From contig NZ_JAGGMR010000001.1 of NCBI RefSeq assembly GCF_017875645.1, forward strand, positions 5,704,001-5,768,000: a DNA stretch of 64,000 nt. The letters are read 5' to 3'. A program made the position numbers and the translations under genes. Positions within the stretch are counted from its first letter, which is position 1; every line of letters begins with the position of its first letter. The stretch is from Nocardia goodfellowii. Its GTDB lineage: Bacteria; Actinomycetota; Actinomycetes; Mycobacteriales; Mycobacteriaceae. Shown piece after piece: positions 43,639-51,752 of the stretch. A model generated the notes under the pieces. It was not told the origin of the DNA. It was given only the letters and a program-made list of their open reading frames with translations, and did not search any database.

Positions 43639-44115
43639 TTGCTCGAATCGTTCACCCGCCGCACACGATCCAGGCGTTGCGCGATCACACGGGTCGCGAC
43701 ATTTCTGCTCCTGACCACTGCGGTATGCAATACCGGACTCGTACCCACGGCACACGCCGCACCCGACTACGCCAAAATCATCGAGCAACGTGAAACGTAC
43801 TGTCGCGAGAAGGGTTACAACGCCATCGCCGGCTGGTACAAAGGCAAGGAAGTAGAGGCATTCGCATACAAATTCAGCGGTGAGGAGTTCGCCAACTATC
43901 ATGCGCGCCGAAAGCTGGATGGCTTCGATTGCGTCAGTGAGGGCAAGCTGCACAAGAAAGGGCGATATGCATTCCATCAAGACGGCGATGTAGGGAGTTG
44001 GTATCCCTCCAGTTCCGGCACATACGAGTATTTCTACCAAGAGCTGGATGCCGACGGGAAACCCACTTCCCTCTATCTTCGAGGGGGAGAATTTCATCGG
44101 ATCCCCAAACAGTAA
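43639..44115 (+). CDS. Secreted protein of unknown function
   Basis: 158 residues from a TTG at 43639, preceded by CCAGGAGGAACAA, a near-ideal ribosome-binding site. The signal peptide has a long basic start (RRTRSRRCAITR) and ends after PTAHA near residue 40. The mature part is charged and aromatic-rich (GWYKGKEVEAFAYKF, GTYEYFYQELDADGK), with two cysteines (55 and about 97) that could pair. No family is recognised. The neighbouring convergent gene at 44259 also encodes a small secreted protein with a TTG start; a hairpin separates them. AT content is a little higher than in adjacent genes. Confidence 0.7.
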   Translation: MLESFTRRTRSRRCAITRVATFLLLTTAVCNTGLVPTAHAAPDYAKIIEQRETYCREKGYNAIAGWYKGKEVEAFAYKFSGEEFANYHARRKLDGFDCVSEGKLHKKGRYAFHQDGDVGSWYPSSSGTYEYFYQELDADGKPTSLYLRGGEFHRIPKQ

Positions 44116-44218
44116 CGGCTCGCGACCACTGCGATCGCATGGTGCCAGAGCAGATTCGGCACGATCTGCGGTTGGCTCGGGCCAAGGGGAAGTTCGAATG
44201 ACGCACTGAGCGGGCGCG

Positions 44219-44243
44219 GCGGCGAGGTGGGATTCCTCGCCGC
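44219..44243. terminator. Hairpin between convergent secreted-protein genes
   Basis: GCGGCGAGG - TGGGATT - CCTCGCCGC: perfect 9-bp stem, 7-base loop. It lies 104 bases after the left gene and 16 after the right one, and so probably serves mainly the minus-strand gene. Confidence 0.6.
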
Positions 44244-44258
44244 GCTCGGCCGATCGAG

Positions 44259-44588
44259 CTACAGCAAAAGATTTGATTCCAGTTTGCAGTCCGTCCCGAG
44301 GACAGTCTTGGGGACGTCCGGCGCTACTTCCCTGCAAATGTAGGCGGTTCGGCTGTCTTTGCTGCTGGCTATGATGCCAGGACCTTCCGGCTTCTTTTTC
44401 TTCGGCGAGCCGGCGCCGGCTTTGCAGTCCGAGCCCAGCACGTCCGCGTTTTCTGTGCCTGTGCTGCTGATATTGTCGCACTCGTAATATGCATGGTCTG
44501 CACCGTAAGCGGCCGGTGCGACCGCGATTGCCCCCGCCGCCAGTAGACCGATCCCTGCCATTACCGTGGTTGATCGACGTATCCGCAA
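44259..44588 (-). CDS. Small secreted protein with an internal Cys repeat
   Basis: 109 residues from a TTG at 44588, preceded by GGAGGAAGATT. The signal peptide ends near residue 30 (AYGA before DHAYY). The mature part contains two copies of the pattern Ala-Tyr-x-Cys ... Val-Leu-Gly-Ser/Thr-Asp-Cys-Lys: residues 33-56 (Cys37, Cys55) and 82-102 (Cys85, Cys101), joined by a Lys-rich linker (PKKKKPEG). This looks like a duplicated disulfide-bonded minidomain. No family is recognised. It is convergent with the secreted protein at 43639. Confidence 0.68.
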   Translation of the reverse strand: MRIRRSTTVMAGIGLLAAGAIAVAPAAYGADHAYYECDNISSTGTENADVLGSDCKAGAGSPKKKKPEGPGIIASSKDSRTAYICREVAPDVPKTVLGTDCKLESNLLL

Positions 44589-44760
44589 ATCTTCCTCCTG
44601 TCATGTCCGCACGGTTCTTTACTGACGGTTATTCGGACCGACAGCCATGCCGGATTGGTTCGCCGCACCGATACCGACGTTCGGCGCCAGGCTCCAGATC
44701 AACTCCGGAAAATTAGTCTCGGTCCGCCGAAAAGGACCGAGCCTGACCAGGTACCGGCTG

Positions 44761-45717
44761 TCAGAGGAAGTCGAGTAGCAGGGTGGTGACTTCGGCTGGA
44801 CTGTCTACCTGAGCGAAATGGGATGACTTGTCCAGCTGGTGTAGCTGCGCATCAGGCAGGAGCGCAGCAAGTTTCGTCCCGGTAGCGGGCGGCACCATCG
44901 GGTCTTGCCGGGAATAGATGAGCTGCAACGGCATCGGGAACGGTTGCCGTAGTGCCCGTCGCCGCCGCAGTTCGTGAGTGAACCGGGCGAATTCGCGCGG
45001 CGCCATCACATCCTTCGAGTAGCTGACGAAGGTGCGAGTGCCCGCGGCGGTGGCCAGCGGTGCGCCGTATTCGCGGGCCTCCTCGAGGGATTTGAGCGTG
45101 TCGTCGTAGTAGTTCACGATCCGGTGGGACCAGCGCATCGGGTCTCGCCGCACCCACCATCCGAAAATCGCCGGCGCACCCGGAAGCGACAGGGCCGCAT
45201 GCAAGGCGTGCATCCGTGCCACCGGGAATGCCGGGGCGTGAATATTGACCAGTCGGGCGAATGCGCCGGGTTCGGCGAGAGCGTGGCGCATCGCCAGGTA
45301 TCCGCCGAGGGAATTGCCGACCGCGGCGCAGCCCCGTATTCCGAGCGCGTGCTGGAATTCGCCGATCCATGCGGCCATCACCGGTGCCGAAAGCGGCACG
45401 GCCGGTTGACTACTGCGGCCGTGGCCCGGTAGGTCGGGGATGATCAGCCGGAAGCGCGCGCCGAGCCCCTCGAGCACGTAGCGCCACGAGTAGCCGGTGG
45501 TCATGAGGCCATGGATCAGCAAAAGCGGTGGCCCGCTGCCGTATTCGCGGTAGTGCACCCGAACGGGCCCCAGTGCGGCCGAGTCCGTCTGCACCTCACA
45601 CGCCGGCGCCGCGAAGTACGGGTGGGGGCGGAGCGGCGAATCGGGCAACCGGGCGAATCGTTGCCGCTGGAACGGGCGGAGCGTGCGCGGCGGTACCAGG
45701 CCGGTATGGATGTCCAT
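44761..45717 (-). CDS. Alpha/beta hydrolase
   Basis: 318 residues from the ATG at 45717, after GGGGAG; a TTG upstream is less likely. The fold is complete: oxyanion strand LLLIHGLMTTG (about residues 66-76), nucleophile in VGNSLGGYLAMRHAL (Ser about 135), acid in YSRQDPMVPP and His in SSHFAQVDSP near the end. The nucleophile elbow G-N-S-L-G-G is typical of epoxide-hydrolase and haloperoxidase-like members. The substrate is unknown. It is divergent from a TetR gene, with two copies of a TTGCAA-type operator between. Confidence 0.84.
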   Translation of the reverse strand: MDIHTGLVPPRTLRPFQRQRFARLPDSPLRPHPYFAAPACEVQTDSAALGPVRVHYREYGSGPPLLLIHGLMTTGYSWRYVLEGLGARFRLIIPDLPGHGRSSQPAVPLSAPVMAAWIGEFQHALGIRGCAAVGNSLGGYLAMRHALAEPGAFARLVNIHAPAFPVARMHALHAALSLPGAPAIFGWWVRRDPMRWSHRIVNYYDDTLKSLEEAREYGAPLATAAGTRTFVSYSKDVMAPREFARFTHELRRRRALRQPFPMPLQLIYSRQDPMVPPATGTKLAALLPDAQLHQLDKSSHFAQVDSPAEVTTLLLDFL

Positions 45718-45738
45718 GAGCTTTCTCCCCACGAGTTC

Positions 45739-45753
45739 TTGCAACGCTTACAT
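45739..45753. promoter_or_regulatory. TetR operator, hydrolase side
   Basis: TTGCAACGCTTACAT, a degenerate copy of the site at 45791-45805 (TTGCAACGATTGCAA). It lies 21 bases before the hydrolase start. Confidence 0.55.
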
Positions 45754-45790
45754 GAACTCTGCGCGCTACGCTACGCACCGACGGAACTTA

Positions 45791-45805
45791 TTGCAACGAT
45801 TGCAA
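45791..45805. promoter_or_regulatory. TetR operator, regulator side
   Basis: TTGCAA-CGA-TTGCAA: two self-symmetric hexamers three bases apart, 12 bases before the TetR start codon and partly next to its ribosome-binding site. Confidence 0.65.
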
Positions 45806-45817
45806 GAGGCGGACTCA

Positions 45818-46432
45818 GTGGATCCTCGGAAACAACGCACCATCGACGCCCTCATGGCCGCCGCCGGAGAGATCTTCAGCGAACGACCGGCAGACGAGGT
45901 GACCGTGGAGGAGATCGCCGAGCGAGCGGGAGTAGCGGTCGGGTCGATCTACAACCACTTCGGATCCAAGTCCGGTTTGCACGCCGCCGTGGTCGATCGC
46001 GCACTCGATCTCGACCGCCGGTTCATCGACCTGGCCTTTACCGCAGATCGGGGACCGGCCGAACAGATCTACGCCGTGGCCGAACAGTACCTGCAGTTCT
46101 ATCTGCAATATCCTGAGTACTTCCGCATGCTCGCGGCCCCGGCAGCCCCTGGCGGATACTCCGCCGGACGAGAGCTGTCCGAACGCCTGGCGCGAAACAT
46201 CAAGCGACAGAACGATCGTCTGGCCCAGGCACTCAGCGCTGGAATCGACGCCGGCATCGCGCGTCCGATCGATCCTTCGAAGGTCGCCACCGTCTTGTTG
46301 GCCACGTGGAACGGCATCATCAGCCTCAACTGGCGACCGGATCAACTGCGCCGGACCGAGGCAGAACTGCGGGACCTGCTCGAAACCGCCGCCGACGTTA
46401 TCGCACACGGCCTATTGCGGACGCCGAAGTAG
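45818..46432 (+). CDS. TetR-family regulator
   Basis: 204 residues from a GTG at 45818, after AGAGGCGG; the in-frame extension upstream overlaps the hydrolase gene and is not coding. Helix-turn-helix at about residues 22-55 (VTVEEIAERAGVAVGSIYNHFGSKSGLHAAVV). The C-terminal domain with LLATWNGIISLNWRPDQLR is of the TetR_C_33-like kind. It is divergent from the alpha/beta hydrolase and probably regulates it through the two TTGCAA sites. Downstream lies the FAD hydroxylase gene at 46580, 147 bases away, which may have its own control. Confidence 0.85.
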   Translation: MDPRKQRTIDALMAAAGEIFSERPADEVTVEEIAERAGVAVGSIYNHFGSKSGLHAAVVDRALDLDRRFIDLAFTADRGPAEQIYAVAEQYLQFYLQYPEYFRMLAAPAAPGGYSAGRELSERLARNIKRQNDRLAQALSAGIDAGIARPIDPSKVATVLLATWNGIISLNWRPDQLRRTEAELRDLLETAADVIAHGLLRTPK

Positions 46433-46541
46433 CCAGGCGAAGGGAGTCACCCCCCTGCGCAATGGCAGCATTGCCAGTCCAATTCGACCGATGTCTCTCC
46501 ATGCAGGACAACGATGTCGAAATGTAGAACAAATTCCTACT

Positions 46542-46581
46542 ATTGCCTCACTCGTCCACTTGACTGAAGAGGTGAGGCAAT
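46542..46581 (+). promoter_or_regulatory. Inverted repeat enclosing a ribosome-binding site and start codon
   Basis: ATTGCCTCAC (46542-46551) and GTGAGGCAAT (46572-46581): a perfect 10-bp inverted repeat 20 bases apart. The right arm contains the GAGG of the ribosome-binding site and the first two bases of the hydroxylase ATG. In RNA the hairpin would mask both; in DNA it could be a wide operator. Confidence 0.6.
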
Positions 46582-48142
46582 GGCGCCACAGCGGCGAGGT
46601 ATGCACGATGTAGTCGTCGTCGGGGCGGGACCGGTGGGATTGGCCACGGCGCGGATGCTGGGTTTGCGCGGATACGACGTTCTTGTCCTGGAACGGCAAC
46701 GCGGGCCGTATCCACTGCCGCGCGCGGTGCATTTCGATGATGAGATCGGACGCGTCTTTCAAGCGATGGGGTTGGCCGAGGAAATTCGGGCGATTTCGGA
46801 GCCGGTGCCCGATCACTACGAGTGGCGCAATCGGGCCGGTGCGGCCCTGGTGCGGATCGACTGGTCCGGGATCGGGCCGAGCGGGTGGCCGACCGCGAGC
46901 TTCTTCTCGCAGCCGGAGCTCGAACAGGTTCTGGCGCAAGCGGTGACGGCGATGCCGGAGGTTACGCTGCGGCGTGGAGCCGAAGTAGTGGGGATCGAAG
47001 AACACGACGACTATGTCGTGCTGTCGCAGGCTGACGGCGATGCGTCCCGGGCCAGGTTCGTCATCGGCTGCGATGGCGCGAACAGTCTCGTACGCGAGCA
47101 CCTCGAGACCGAAATGTGCGATCTCGGTTTCTTTTTCGACTGGTTGATCATCGACACTATTCCGCTCGACGACCAGCAATGGTCGCCACAGAACTGGCAG
47201 CTGTGCGACCCGGCCCGCCCCACCACCATCGTCTCGGGCGGCCCGGGACGACGACGGTGGGAGTTCATGCGGCTGCCCGCCGAAAGCCGGGAAACGCTCG
47301 ACACCGCCGAGACCGCATGGCGATTGCTCGAACCATGGGGCCGCACACCGGAAAACACCGAGCTCGAGCGCCACTGCGTGTACACCTTCAGTGCCCGATG
47401 GGCGCAACGTTGGCAGCGCGGGCGCCTGGCGATCGCGGGTGACGCGGCTCATCTCATGCCGCCGTTCGCCGGGCAGGGTATGTGCTCCGGTCTGCGTGAC
47501 GCTGCCAACCTGACGTGGAAACTCGACCGCGTCCTCCGCGGCGAATCCGAGGCCGGGCTGTTGGATACCTACACCGTAGAACGCCGCACGCACCTCCAGC
47601 ACGCGATCACCATGTCGGTCGAACTCGGCCGGGTCATCTGCGTACTCGACGAAGCGGAGGCCACGGCACGCGATGCCCGCATGATCGCTGGTGGCGCGGA
47701 TCCCGCTGTGGTGCTGCCGAGTACAGCGCTTCCGGTACTCGGCGCCGGTGTCACCGTGAGCACGATGGATCGTGCTGGGCTGCGAGGAACGCTGGCGCCT
47801 CAGTACCCGGTCGTCCACGAAGGCCGATCGGTACTTCTCGATGAAGTCGTCGGCCGGCGGGCGGCCCTGTTGATCGGTTCCGCGGGCTCTGCCAACATGC
47901 TCGGGGCGACGCTCAGCTCGCAACTGTCCGCAATCGACGTAAGCCCCTTCACGATCCACGGCGGTGACCCCGCGGACTTGGCCGATCACACCGGGCAGTG
48001 GACAGAGTGGTTCGCGGCCACCGGCATGCACGCGGTGCTGGTTCGGCCCGATCGCTACATCTTCGGAGCGGTCACCGATGCCGGCGCGCTCGGTTCACTT
48101 CTCGATGAATACCGCCAATGTTTGCGGCTGACCGTCCAGTAA
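46580..48142 (+). CDS. FAD-dependent aromatic hydroxylase (MhpA-like)
   Basis: 520 residues. Class A flavin monooxygenase with VVVVGAGPVGLATARMLG (about residues 11-28), DG motif in IGCDGANSLVR (about 155), and GD motif in IAGDAAHLMPPFAGQGMCSGLRDAANL (about 294-315). The length and the C-terminal thioredoxin-like tail resemble MhpA, the 3-(3-hydroxyphenyl)propionate hydroxylase. It adds a hydroxyl to an aromatic ring to prepare it for cleavage. It is convergent with the left catabolic operon and probably belongs to the same pathway. Its start lies in a 10-bp inverted repeat (46542-46581). Confidence 0.82.
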   Translation: MAPQRRGMHDVVVVGAGPVGLATARMLGLRGYDVLVLERQRGPYPLPRAVHFDDEIGRVFQAMGLAEEIRAISEPVPDHYEWRNRAGAALVRIDWSGIGPSGWPTASFFSQPELEQVLAQAVTAMPEVTLRRGAEVVGIEEHDDYVVLSQADGDASRARFVIGCDGANSLVREHLETEMCDLGFFFDWLIIDTIPLDDQQWSPQNWQLCDPARPTTIVSGGPGRRRWEFMRLPAESRETLDTAETAWRLLEPWGRTPENTELERHCVYTFSARWAQRWQRGRLAIAGDAAHLMPPFAGQGMCSGLRDAANLTWKLDRVLRGESEAGLLDTYTVERRTHLQHAITMSVELGRVICVLDEAEATARDARMIAGGADPAVVLPSTALPVLGAGVTVSTMDRAGLRGTLAPQYPVVHEGRSVLLDEVVGRRAALLIGSAGSANMLGATLSSQLSAIDVSPFTIHGGDPADLADHTGQWTEWFAATGMHAVLVRPDRYIFGAVTDAGALGSLLDEYRQCLRLTVQ

Positions 48143-48146
48143 TGGC

Positions 48147-48181
48147 GGAGGGGCAACGGCATGACAAGCCGTCGCCCCTCC
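48147..48181. terminator. Hairpin between hydroxylase and aldolase genes
   Basis: GGAGGGGCAACGGC - ATGACAA - GCCGTCGCCCCTCC: 13 of 14 base pairs, 7-base loop, 5 bases after the hydroxylase stop. It can end transcription from both convergent units. Confidence 0.82.
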
Positions 48182-48206
48182 GGTGATTGCCACTGTCCGG
48201 CGGAAA

Positions 48207-48926
48207 TCACGGCTGCTGAGCGGATTCGGTTGTGCCTGCGCCGGATTCAGCGCGACGCAGCAGGTACTGATATCCGGCCGCCAGCTGGGCAGGGTTCCAG
48301 ACCTGTTCTTGTTTGAGCTTGGTTTCCACCTCGTGGGACCAGATGTTCGGTCCACCGGCCGCCTGTGCCAACAGTTGTGTGCGGCAGGCACGTTCGAGCA
48401 AGACCGCGTACATCACCGCGGTGGCGGGATCCGGTCCGACGGTGACCGCGCCGTGGTTGGGCAGCAGCACGGCGTTGGCCTCCCCCAATCGTTCGGCCAC
48501 GGCACGGCGGAGTTCCCGGTCCGCGATCAGCGCGCCGGTTCGGGTGAACCGGGGCAGCTGCGGATAGGTGAACGGCACGGCGTCGTGGGAGATGGCGCGC
48601 AGTTCACAGTCGAGGGAGGCGAACGCGCTCAGCGCTGGTGCGTGGGTATGCACGACGCTGGTCACCTCAGGGCGCAGCGCCATGATCTCGGTATGGATCG
48701 GAAATTCGAGATGGCGCCGGCCGTGACCTTCGACCACGGTCCCGTCCGCGCCGACCAGGACGACCTTTGTGTGGTCGATTTCCTCGAATCCCCACCCCGA
48801 GGCCTTCATCCAGACCCCACGACCGTCGGTGTCGCGTACCGACGCGTGCCCCCAGACCATGTCGCCCAGGCCCGCCGCGGCCAGCGCCCGGCTCGCCTGG
48901 ACGACCGAAACCTGTTCCGGGCGCAT
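48207..48926 (-). CDS. Class II aldolase/adducin-family protein
   Basis: 239 residues from the ATG at 48926 (a GTG one codon earlier is also possible). Family marks: GDMVWGHASVRD (about 20), LEFPIHTEIMALRPEVTSVVHTHAPALSAF (about 73-102) with the zinc-type His pair VHTH, and PNHGAVTVG (about 155) with the third His. Class II aldolases cleave or decarboxylate hydroxy-carbonyl compounds with a metal. Last of eight genes in the left operon, overlapping the preceding stop by one base. It probably acts on an aliphatic product made after ring cleavage. Confidence 0.82.
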   Translation of the reverse strand: MRPEQVSVVQASRALAAAGLGDMVWGHASVRDTDGRGVWMKASGWGFEEIDHTKVVLVGADGTVVEGHGRRHLEFPIHTEIMALRPEVTSVVHTHAPALSAFASLDCELRAISHDAVPFTYPQLPRFTRTGALIADRELRRAVAERLGEANAVLLPNHGAVTVGPDPATAVMYAVLLERACRTQLLAQAAGGPNIWSHEVETKLKQEQVWNPAQLAAGYQYLLRRAESGAGTTESAQQP

Positions 48927-49594
48927 CACTCTGGGCCGCCGGCGCGCACGGTGTACGGCGTGGCGTGGTCCAGGACGAGGACTTCGGTGGGTTCTGGTGC
49001 GAGCTTGCGCAACAGCCCGTAGTGCATTTGCTGGTGGGCGTGGGCGAGTCCGGCTTGATGAATCGGTATGGCGAGCCGCGGTGCCGTGGCACGCAGGTAG
49101 TCGATCGCCTCACCGATCTTCATCCACGGACCTCCCGCCGGTATCAACACGGTGTCGGCTGTGCTGGGCGGTAGATCGAAGGAGTCGCCGGGGTGGAAGA
49201 CCGTGTCGGCGATGAGGTAGCCGTTGTTCTCCGAACCGGGCAGATCGGGATGGATGCACGCGTGCTCTCCCCCGGTGACGACGATCCGGATGCCTCGCAC
49301 GCTCACGGTGGTACCGGGCTCGACCACCCGGCCCGAGATCGCGCGCTCCGCCAGCGCTACCGCAGCGGCCGGGCCGTGCAGCAGTTGCGCGTTCGGATTG
49401 TGTTCGACCAGGGCGGTGACGCCGTCGACGTCGAGGTGGTCGGGGTGAGCGTGGGTGATCAGGATGGCGTCGAGGTCGCGCAGCCCGGCATAGTCGGTGG
49501 AGTAGCTACCTGGATCGATCAGGATCCGGGCGGGCCGATCCCGCGACGGGAGCTCAAGCAGCACGCACGCGTGCCCGTAGTGGGTGATGATCAT
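48926..49594 (-). CDS. UlaG-like MBL-fold hydrolase
   Basis: 222 residues. Short metallo-hydrolase of the lactonase_2/UlaG group: THYGHACVLLE at the start, THAHPDHLDVDG (about residues 47-58) with His48, His50, Asp52 and His53, GGEHACIHP and HPGDSF. Relatives open lactone rings (L-ascorbate-6-phosphate lactonase). In this operon it could hydrolyse a lactone formed during ring breakdown. The ATG follows AGGAAGGACG; the stop overlaps the aldolase start. Confidence 0.83.
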   Translation of the reverse strand: MIITHYGHACVLLELPSRDRPARILIDPGSYSTDYAGLRDLDAILITHAHPDHLDVDGVTALVEHNPNAQLLHGPAAAVALAERAISGRVVEPGTTVSVRGIRIVVTGGEHACIHPDLPGSENNGYLIADTVFHPGDSFDLPPSTADTVLIPAGGPWMKIGEAIDYLRATAPRLAIPIHQAGLAHAHQQMHYGLLRKLAPEPTEVLVLDHATPYTVRAGGPE

Positions 49595-49632
49595 GTCAGC
49601 GTCCTTCCTGGAACAACTTGTGGCTCAGCCGG

Positions 49633-50733
49633 TTACGGGTTGACCACGGTCATCCACATCGGTTCGTCGCGGCGCTGCATCGCGTCGATGGCTCGCACCA
49701 CGTCGGCGAGCGCGAAGCGCTGGGTGATCAGTTCCTCGACGTGCAGGGCGCCCTCGCCGAGCAGGGCGAGAACCTCGTGGGCGTCGTTGCGGGTGCAGGA
49801 GCGGGTGCCGACGTAGCGCCAGCAGTTGATCATCATCGCGGCGGGCGGGAACGGCAGCGGGGTCCGGTTGGCACCCATGTGCACCAGCGTTCCGCCGGTC
49901 GCCAACCCGGCCATGGCCTGGCCGGTCGCGGGGCCGTCGGGGATGAAATCGATCACCGCATCGGCTCCGCCGGGGGCCAGTTCGCGCAGTCGTGCGGTGA
50001 GCCCGTCGGTCCCCGCCCACTCGCTGTCGAGGTCGTCGATGGCGACGGTGTCGGTGGCCACCTCACCTGCCAGCGCCCGGACCGCTTCGAGCCGTTCGGC
50101 GTCGCGTCCGACCAGGATGAGCCGCGAGATCCCGTACTGCTCAGCGAGTTTGATCGTGGCGGTACCCATGGTGCCCGTGGCGGCGGTGACGATCACCGTG
50201 GCCCCGAGCGGCAGGTCGGCGCATTTGAGGGCACGCACGGCATTGGCGAGATCGTGGACCTTGGCGGCCACATCGAAGCCCACGTTGTCGGGCAACTTGT
50301 CGATGAGCCAGTGTGGAACCCGGATGTATTCGGCCAACGCGCCATCGTGGTAGCGGTCGTAGAGCGGCATCGGCGCCCTGCTGAAGGCTGCGTGCCCGAT
50401 CATGGCCTGCTGGGCGCACATCATGTCGCGGTCGGTGCGACAGTACGCGCAGTCGCGGCAGTTGAGGTTCGGGTGAACTCGAACCCGTTGCCCCACAGTC
50501 ATTCCCGATACTTCGGAGCCGAGGGCAGCGATCGTGCCGGCGGCCTCATGCCCCACAGTCGTGGGCAGATGTTTGAAGGCACCACTTGCCAGCAACCGCA
50601 TCATCCCGGGCGCGAGTCCCGCCGAGGCGATCTCGACGACGACGTCGAGCGGCCCCGGGACGGGTACCGGGATCTTCTCCAGCACAACAGAATCCGAGCC
50701 GCGGTGGGCACGGGCAGCGAGCATGACGGTCAT
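49633..50733 (-). CDS. Zinc-type medium-chain dehydrogenase
   Basis: 366 residues. Groes-like domain with GHEAAGTIAALG (about 60-71) and structural-zinc cysteines in CRDCAYCRTDRDMMC (about 93-107). The NAD(P)-binding motif is TAATGTMGTATIKLA (about 178-192), an unusual form of the GxGxxG turn. The usual catalytic Cys near residue 40 is replaced by Gly/Met (AGLAPGMMRLL), so classical zinc catalysis is doubtful and a quinone-oxidoreductase-like mechanism is possible. Its ATG overlaps the cupin gene stop as ATGA. Probably it oxidises or reduces a pathway intermediate. Confidence 0.8.
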   Translation of the reverse strand: MTVMLAARAHRGSDSVVLEKIPVPVPGPLDVVVEIASAGLAPGMMRLLASGAFKHLPTTVGHEAAGTIAALGSEVSGMTVGQRVRVHPNLNCRDCAYCRTDRDMMCAQQAMIGHAAFSRAPMPLYDRYHDGALAEYIRVPHWLIDKLPDNVGFDVAAKVHDLANAVRALKCADLPLGATVIVTAATGTMGTATIKLAEQYGISRLILVGRDAERLEAVRALAGEVATDTVAIDDLDSEWAGTDGLTARLRELAPGGADAVIDFIPDGPATGQAMAGLATGGTLVHMGANRTPLPFPPAAMMINCWRYVGTRSCTRNDAHEVLALLGEGALHVEELITQRFALADVVRAIDAMQRRDEPMWMTVVNP

Positions 50734-51725
50734 CGGCCGGCCTTTGCGCGGGCGGCGGCGAGCCGCTCGGGTGACCAGGGATCAGCGGTTCGGGTGGTGT
50801 CGGCGACCTGGGGCAACTCCCGATGCGACAGCAGGGTGATGTACTCCCCCGGTTCGTCGTTCACACTGGCGTAGGCCACGCCCAGCGGAATCTGGACGAA
50901 ATCACCGGGTGCGAGATCGACGATGCCGCGCTGGGAGATCAGCGTGCGGGATCCGCTGACCTGGTAGTGGACGGTGTCGCCGTCGAGCAGCCGCCGGTAG
51001 CGCACGCCCTGGTTCCCGGCGGCGTCGTGGTGGACGCCGAGCCGGAATCGGTCGGTGCCATACAGCCAAGTGGTCGCGTGGTCGGAGGTGCCGCGCAGTA
51101 CCTGGATACGTTCCTTCTCGTGGTGCACCTGGTCGAGCAGCAGTTGCTCATCGATGGGAAATACCGCGATGTCGTGGCCGCGGGCTCCCATGCACTGGGT
51201 GACCGCTTCGTTGACCGCACCGGCCCGCCAACCGTCGAACGGCGGTGAAAGCGGCTGGGATTCACCCACACTCGGGCCGACCTCGGCGACCGGTGCGGGA
51301 ATGTAGAACAGCAGATGGCTTTCCTTGCGGCCGTAGTTGTCGTGTGCCACTCCCCGCGGAATGCGAGAGAACTCGCCTGGCCGATGTTCGATGACACCCA
51401 GTTCGGTCATCAGCGTGCGCTCACCGGCGATCTGATACGAGATTTCGTCGACGTCGCAGTTGCGGTGGTAGAACGGCTGCCGATTGTCCATCGTCTGCCA
51501 CTCGACCCGGATGTGCTCACTTTCGTAGACTCCGCGCGGCGGCGCGAACGGCTGGGCGCGGAACTGCTGGGGGAAATGCACCACGTTCAGCGGCGGCTGG
51601 TCACGCCACAGCTTGATCGGCGCCTTGCTGGGGTGTGGTGACGCGAGCAGTTGCTCCTCGTCGCGTTCGATGCTGCGCAACGGGCTGTCGGTTCCCATGA
51701 CCACGACGTCCTCGATGACTTTCAT
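50730..51725 (-). CDS. Two-domain cupin, homogentisate-dioxygenase-like
   Basis: 331 residues from the ATG at 51725, after GGAGG. Two cupin domains: about residues 80-150 (YHRNCDVDEISYQIAGERTL, PGEFSRIPRGVAHDNYG) and 215-310 (LGVHHDAAGNQGVRYRRLLDGDTVHYQVSGSRTL, PGDFVQIPLGVAYASV). The pattern resembles the homogentisate 1,2-dioxygenase superfamily but is shorter than the roughly 440-residue HmgA, and the classical HxxxxxE set is only partly present. A ring-cleaving dioxygenase or an isomerase-like cupin are both possible. Fifth gene of the left operon. Confidence 0.65.
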   Translation of the reverse strand: MKVIEDVVVMGTDSPLRSIERDEEQLLASPHPSKAPIKLWRDQPPLNVVHFPQQFRAQPFAPPRGVYESEHIRVEWQTMDNRQPFYHRNCDVDEISYQIAGERTLMTELGVIEHRPGEFSRIPRGVAHDNYGRKESHLLFYIPAPVAEVGPSVGESQPLSPPFDGWRAGAVNEAVTQCMGARGHDIAVFPIDEQLLLDQVHHEKERIQVLRGTSDHATTWLYGTDRFRLGVHHDAAGNQGVRYRRLLDGDTVHYQVSGSRTLISQRGIVDLAPGDFVQIPLGVAYASVNDEPGEYITLLSHRELPQVADTTRTADPWSPERLAAARAKAGR

Positions 51726-51752
51726 GGCCACCTCCTTCTCTGGTGAATGCGG

